From contig CBDDEC010000002.1 of NCBI GenBank assembly GCA_965226785.1, positions 682,001-746,000 of the forward strand: DNA of 64,000 nucleotides, read 5' to 3'. Source of the stretch: CBDDEC01 sp965226785 (GTDB lineage: Bacteria; Chloroflexota; Dehalococcoidia; UBA2979). The position numbers and the translations under genes are program-made. Shown here piece after piece: positions 61,322 to 64,000 of the stretch. Under the pieces are notes generated by a model. The model did not search any database, was not told the DNA's origin, and saw nothing but the letters and a program-made list of their open reading frames with translations. Within the stretch, counting starts at the first letter, position 1. Every line of letters begins with the position of its first letter.

Positions 61322-62608
61322 GTGACCGACGGACCGCTCGCGGGCGTGCGCGTGCTCGAGTTCTCGCAGATCGTCGCCGCCTCGTATGGCGGCGTGAACC
61401 TCAGCGACCTCGGCGCCGACGTCGTCAAGATCGAGCCGATCGAGGGCGAGGCCTATCGCTCCTCGGGCGCGGTCGTGCCGGGGGAGGGCAAGCGCTTCCA
61501 GTCGCTCAACCGCGGCAAGCGCAGCCTGGCGGTCGACCTTCAGAACGAAACCGGTCAAGCGCTGATCCACCGCATCGTCGGCGGCTTCGACGCAGCGCTG
61601 ATCAACTACCGGCCCGGCGTCGCGGAGCGGCTCGGCATCGACTACGAGACGCTGCGCGAGCATCACCCCGGGCTGATCTACGCCCGCATCACCGGTTTCG
61701 GGCCAGAGGGGCCGATGTCCAGCCTCGGCGCGACCGACCTCGTCGCCGGCGTCTACGGCGGCCTGGTCGCCAGTGCCGGACGCACGAACGAGGTCGGCGG
61801 CGCGGTGGCGCCCATCCCGCCGATCGCCGATTACACGACGGGCCTCGCCTGCGCGATGGCGATCTGTGCCGCGCTCTACTCCCGGCAGTCCACGGGCCTC
61901 GGACAGTTGATCGAAAGCTCCCTGCTGCAGTCGGCGATGTCGATCCAGGACGTCTACGTCATGCGCCACGCCGTGACCGACGCCGTCATCCGCGATCCGA
62001 TGGTCGAACACATCGAGGCGCTGCGCGCCGACGGCGCAACCTACGAGGAGCAGTTGGCCGAGCGCGAACGCTACCGCACGTCTGGCGCGGGGCTCTCCCG
62101 GCTCTACTACAACGGCTACGCGGCGCAGGACGGCGGCATCGTCCTCGGCTGCCTCACCCGGCGCACGAGGGATGGCGCGCGGCGTGTGCTGGCGATGGAT
62201 CATGACCGGACGGACGAGGATGGCTTCGACCCGCACGACCCGGACAACCGCAGCCGCGCCGACGCGTGGCGTGACGAGATCGCGGCGACGATGCGCCAAC
62301 ACACCGTGGCCGAGTGGATGGAGCGCTTCGCCGCGGAGGGCGTGCCCGCCTCGCCGGTGAACTTCCCGGAGGAGCTGGCGGACGACCCGCAGGTCGAGGC
62401 GATGGGGGCAATGGTCGACCTTGAGCACGAGATCACCGGGCCGCAGCGGGTCGTCGGGCCGATCGTCCGCATGTCGGAGACGCCCGCCGTCGCGCAGGGC
62501 CCTTCGCCGGCCCTCGGCGTGCACACGCGCGATGTCCTGCGCGAGCACGGGCTGAGCGACGACGAGATTGCCGCGCTGCTCGCCGACGGGGTCATTGGCG
62601 GGCCATGA
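61322..62608 (+). CDS. Family III CoA-transferase (paralogue of the gene at 4329)
   Basis: 428 residues from GTG 61322, which has GAGGAGG 7 bases upstream. AGVRVLEFSQIVAASYGGVN, NLSDLGADVVKIEPIEGEAY and the catalytic Asp in PPIADYTTGLACAM are the class III hallmarks. It is close to the gene at 4329 over most of its length, including the ERLGIDYETLREHHPGLIYA block, a YEEQLAERERYRTSG insert and VDLEHEITGPQRVVGPIV. It precedes an acyl-CoA dehydrogenase, so it may activate or recycle an acid for beta-oxidation-like catabolism. Confidence 0.92.
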   Translation: MTDGPLAGVRVLEFSQIVAASYGGVNLSDLGADVVKIEPIEGEAYRSSGAVVPGEGKRFQSLNRGKRSLAVDLQNETGQALIHRIVGGFDAALINYRPGVAERLGIDYETLREHHPGLIYARITGFGPEGPMSSLGATDLVAGVYGGLVASAGRTNEVGGAVAPIPPIADYTTGLACAMAICAALYSRQSTGLGQLIESSLLQSAMSIQDVYVMRHAVTDAVIRDPMVEHIEALRADGATYEEQLAERERYRTSGAGLSRLYYNGYAAQDGGIVLGCLTRRTRDGARRVLAMDHDRTDEDGFDPHDPDNRSRADAWRDEIAATMRQHTVAEWMERFAAEGVPASPVNFPEELADDPQVEAMGAMVDLEHEITGPQRVVGPIVRMSETPAVAQGPSPALGVHTRDVLREHGLSDDEIAALLADGVIGGP

Positions 62609-62676
62609 TTTCGGCACACACGCCGCCGAGGTAGACTCGCGGCGCGCGCGCGACGAAGCACCGGGGGAGGTGCGCG

Positions 62677-63849
62677 ATGGAGTTCCAATTCACCGAGGAG
62701 CAGGAGGCCTTCCGTGCCGAGGTGCGCGCGTTCATCGACGCGACGCTGACGCCGGAGTTCCGAGCCCAGCACCGGGCGGACGGCGGCGGTGGGTCTTCGC
62801 CCGAGTTCAGCCGCCGCGCCGCCGAGGCGAAGTGGCTCGCGGTCGCCTGGCCCGAGGAGTACGGCGGCGCCGGGCGCAGCTACATCGAGCAGATGATCTA
62901 CATGGAGGAGATGGCATACGCCGGTGCGCCACAGGAACACCACCGCCGTGCCGTGCAGCAGGTCGGCCCCTCGATCATCCTCTTCGGCGACGAGGAGCAG
63001 AAGCAGCGCTACCTGCCGCGCATCGCCTCCGGAGAGCTGTCGTTCGCGATGGGCCTGTCGGAGGCTGACGCCGGCAGCGACCTCGCCTCCGCACAGACCT
63101 CGGCGCGTCGCGACGGCGACTTCTTCGTCGTCAACGGGGAGAAGAAGTACACGAGCGGTGCCCACTACTCGGACCTGCTGTGGACGGTCGTCCGCACCGA
63201 CCCCGAGGCGCCGAAGCACCGCGGGATCTCGATGCTGGTCGTGCCGCTCGATGCGGACGGCGTGACCGTGGAGCCGTTGATCGACCTGCAGGGTCAGCAT
63301 CACTTCAACAAGGTCTTCCTCGAAGACGTGCGCGTACCCGCCGACCACCTGGTCGGCGACGAGAACCGCGGCTGGTACGTGAACGCCACGACGATGGACT
63401 TCGAGCGCTCCGGCATCGCCCGCATCGCCGACCTGCGCCGCATCCTCGATCGCACAATCGAGGCGCAGCGGGACGCTGGCGGCGACGGCGCCCGCTGCGG
63501 CAACATCGGACGGCGCATGCGTCTCGCCGAGCACGCCGTGACGACCGAGGTCTCCGCCAACCTCGCCTATCGCGTGACCTCGATGCAGTCCGCCGGCGGC
63601 ATGCCCAACTACGAGGTGTCGATCACCAAGTTGTTGGCCAGCGAGGTGAACCAGGCGATCCACAACAACCACGTCGGGATCACCGGCCTGCATGGCCAGC
63701 TGTCGGGCCTCGACGGGCCGGACGACGAGGGCGGCGGCACGGCGGGCAACGGCTACCTGGCGGCGATCCCGGCGACGATCGCGCAGGGCTCGAGCGAGAT
63801 CCAGCGCAACGTCATCGCCACGCGCGGGCTGGGCCTGCCTCGTGGCTAG
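62677..63849 (+). CDS. Acyl-CoA dehydrogenase
   Basis: 390 residues from ATG 62677, behind GGGGGAGG. N-terminal MEFQFTEEQEAFRAEVRAFI, then LAVAWPEEYGGAGRS, the acyl-CoA/FAD motif FAMGLSEADAGSDLASAQTS and VNGEKKYTSGAHYSDLLWTV. The C-terminal GSSEIQRNVIATRGLGLPR is the usual last helix. The FAD enzyme oxidises acyl-CoA to enoyl-CoA. It overlaps the next CoA-transferase start. Confidence 0.92.
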   Translation: MEFQFTEEQEAFRAEVRAFIDATLTPEFRAQHRADGGGGSSPEFSRRAAEAKWLAVAWPEEYGGAGRSYIEQMIYMEEMAYAGAPQEHHRRAVQQVGPSIILFGDEEQKQRYLPRIASGELSFAMGLSEADAGSDLASAQTSARRDGDFFVVNGEKKYTSGAHYSDLLWTVVRTDPEAPKHRGISMLVVPLDADGVTVEPLIDLQGQHHFNKVFLEDVRVPADHLVGDENRGWYVNATTMDFERSGIARIADLRRILDRTIEAQRDAGGDGARCGNIGRRMRLAEHAVTTEVSANLAYRVTSMQSAGGMPNYEVSITKLLASEVNQAIHNNHVGITGLHGQLSGLDGPDDEGGGTAGNGYLAAIPATIAQGSSEIQRNVIATRGLGLPRG

Positions 63850-64000
63850 CGACACCTCAGAGGCGACGCACTCCGGGCCGTTCGCCGGGCTCCGCGCCGT
63901 CGAGTTCGGTCGCTTCATCGCCGCGCCGTACTGCGCGCAGTTCCTCGGCGACCTCGGCGCCGAGGTGATCAAGGTCGAACCGACGGACGGCGACCAGACG
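63842..64000 (+). CDS. Family III CoA-transferase, N-terminal part (runs off the window)
   Basis: 53 residues are visible from GTG 63842, which overlaps the acyl-CoA dehydrogenase stop: SGPFAGLRAVEFGRFIAAPY and QFLGDLGAEVIKVEPTDGDQ. These are the N-terminal signatures of class III CoA-transferases. The rest is outside. It belongs to a CoA-transferase/dehydrogenase/CoA-transferase operon. Confidence 0.88.
   Translation, partial: MASDTSEATHSGPFAGLRAVEFGRFIAAPYCAQFLGDLGAEVIKVEPTDGDQT

Noticed and set aside
1..64000. CRISPR array, rRNA operon or complete insertion sequence
   Set aside because: No regularly spaced repeats, rRNA signatures or transposase genes were seen on reading both strands.

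Overview
This 64 kb window is GC-rich bacterial chromosome with dense coding on both strands. No rRNA or tRNA gene is visible. Gene content points to a Chloroflexota lineage (Dehalococcoidia-like), though this is inference without a marker gene. The basis is six family III (CaiB/BaiF) CoA-transferases, an alkyl-DHAP-synthase-like FAD oxidase, many SDR, alpha/beta-hydrolase and AhpD/CMD enzymes, and selenocysteine use. A high-GC actinobacterial relative is the main alternative.

Layout. 1-8.6 kb is a catabolic region: an acyl-CoA dehydrogenase fragment, Zn alcohol dehydrogenase, CMD protein, SDR, Gfo/Idh/MocA oxidoreductase, three CoA-transferases and a VOC protein. 8.7-13.3 kb holds an FAD oxidase and a CMD / argininosuccinate-lyase-superfamily lyase / alpha-beta hydrolase series that resembles pcaC-pcaB-pcaD. 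13.4-16.7 kb carries regulation and signalling: a cNMP-binding protein, a Crp/Fnr regulator, a membrane hydrolase and a PP2C phosphatase. 16.9-18.4 kb is a radical SAM gene whose TGA lies in a C-Sec-A-E-P context followed by a SECIS-like hairpin. selD lies at 32 kb. 18.35-24.72 kb looks like an integrated, decayed mobile element. It is flanked by 55-bp direct repeats of the selenoprotein gene tail and has integrase arm-like sites, a broken tyrosine integrase, a terminase pair, a Flp-type pilin, a methyltransferase and a coupled 33-codon ORF. 24.7-27 kb contains a desaturase, a third degenerate copy of the tail sequence, a Zn-ribbon protein and a second Flp-type pilin.

27-43 kb is mostly housekeeping and metabolic: MscL, an ABC-F ATPase, a TrmH-type methyltransferase, a diiron protein, SelD, an NMNAT-like protein, an ApgM-type phosphoglycerate mutase, a DinB-like protein, a CoA-transferase, a dienelactone hydrolase, an S9 peptidase, a DUF3105 protein and an aldo/keto reductase. 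43-54 kb has an MFS exporter, a ketopantoate-reductase-like protein, an oxalate-CoA-ligase-like synthetase, two coupled PilZ membrane proteins, a large FtsX-type permease, an SDR and an FmdB-type zinc ribbon protein. 54.5-58.2 kb is a four-gene operon (glycosyltransferase, methyltransferase, alpha/alpha-barrel protein, methyltransferase). 58.2-64 kb ends with FKBP, oligoribonuclease, MFS, CoA-transferase, acyl-CoA dehydrogenase and another CoA-transferase.

At least seven otherwise well-conserved genes are split by single-base frameshifts, mostly in or beside homopolymers (acyl-CoA dehydrogenase, CoA-transferase, membrane protein, ABC-F, SelD, aldo/keto reductase, FtsX). One more has an in-frame TAG. 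Most of these probably reflect consensus-sequence errors rather than gene death, and the affected entries are annotated across the break.
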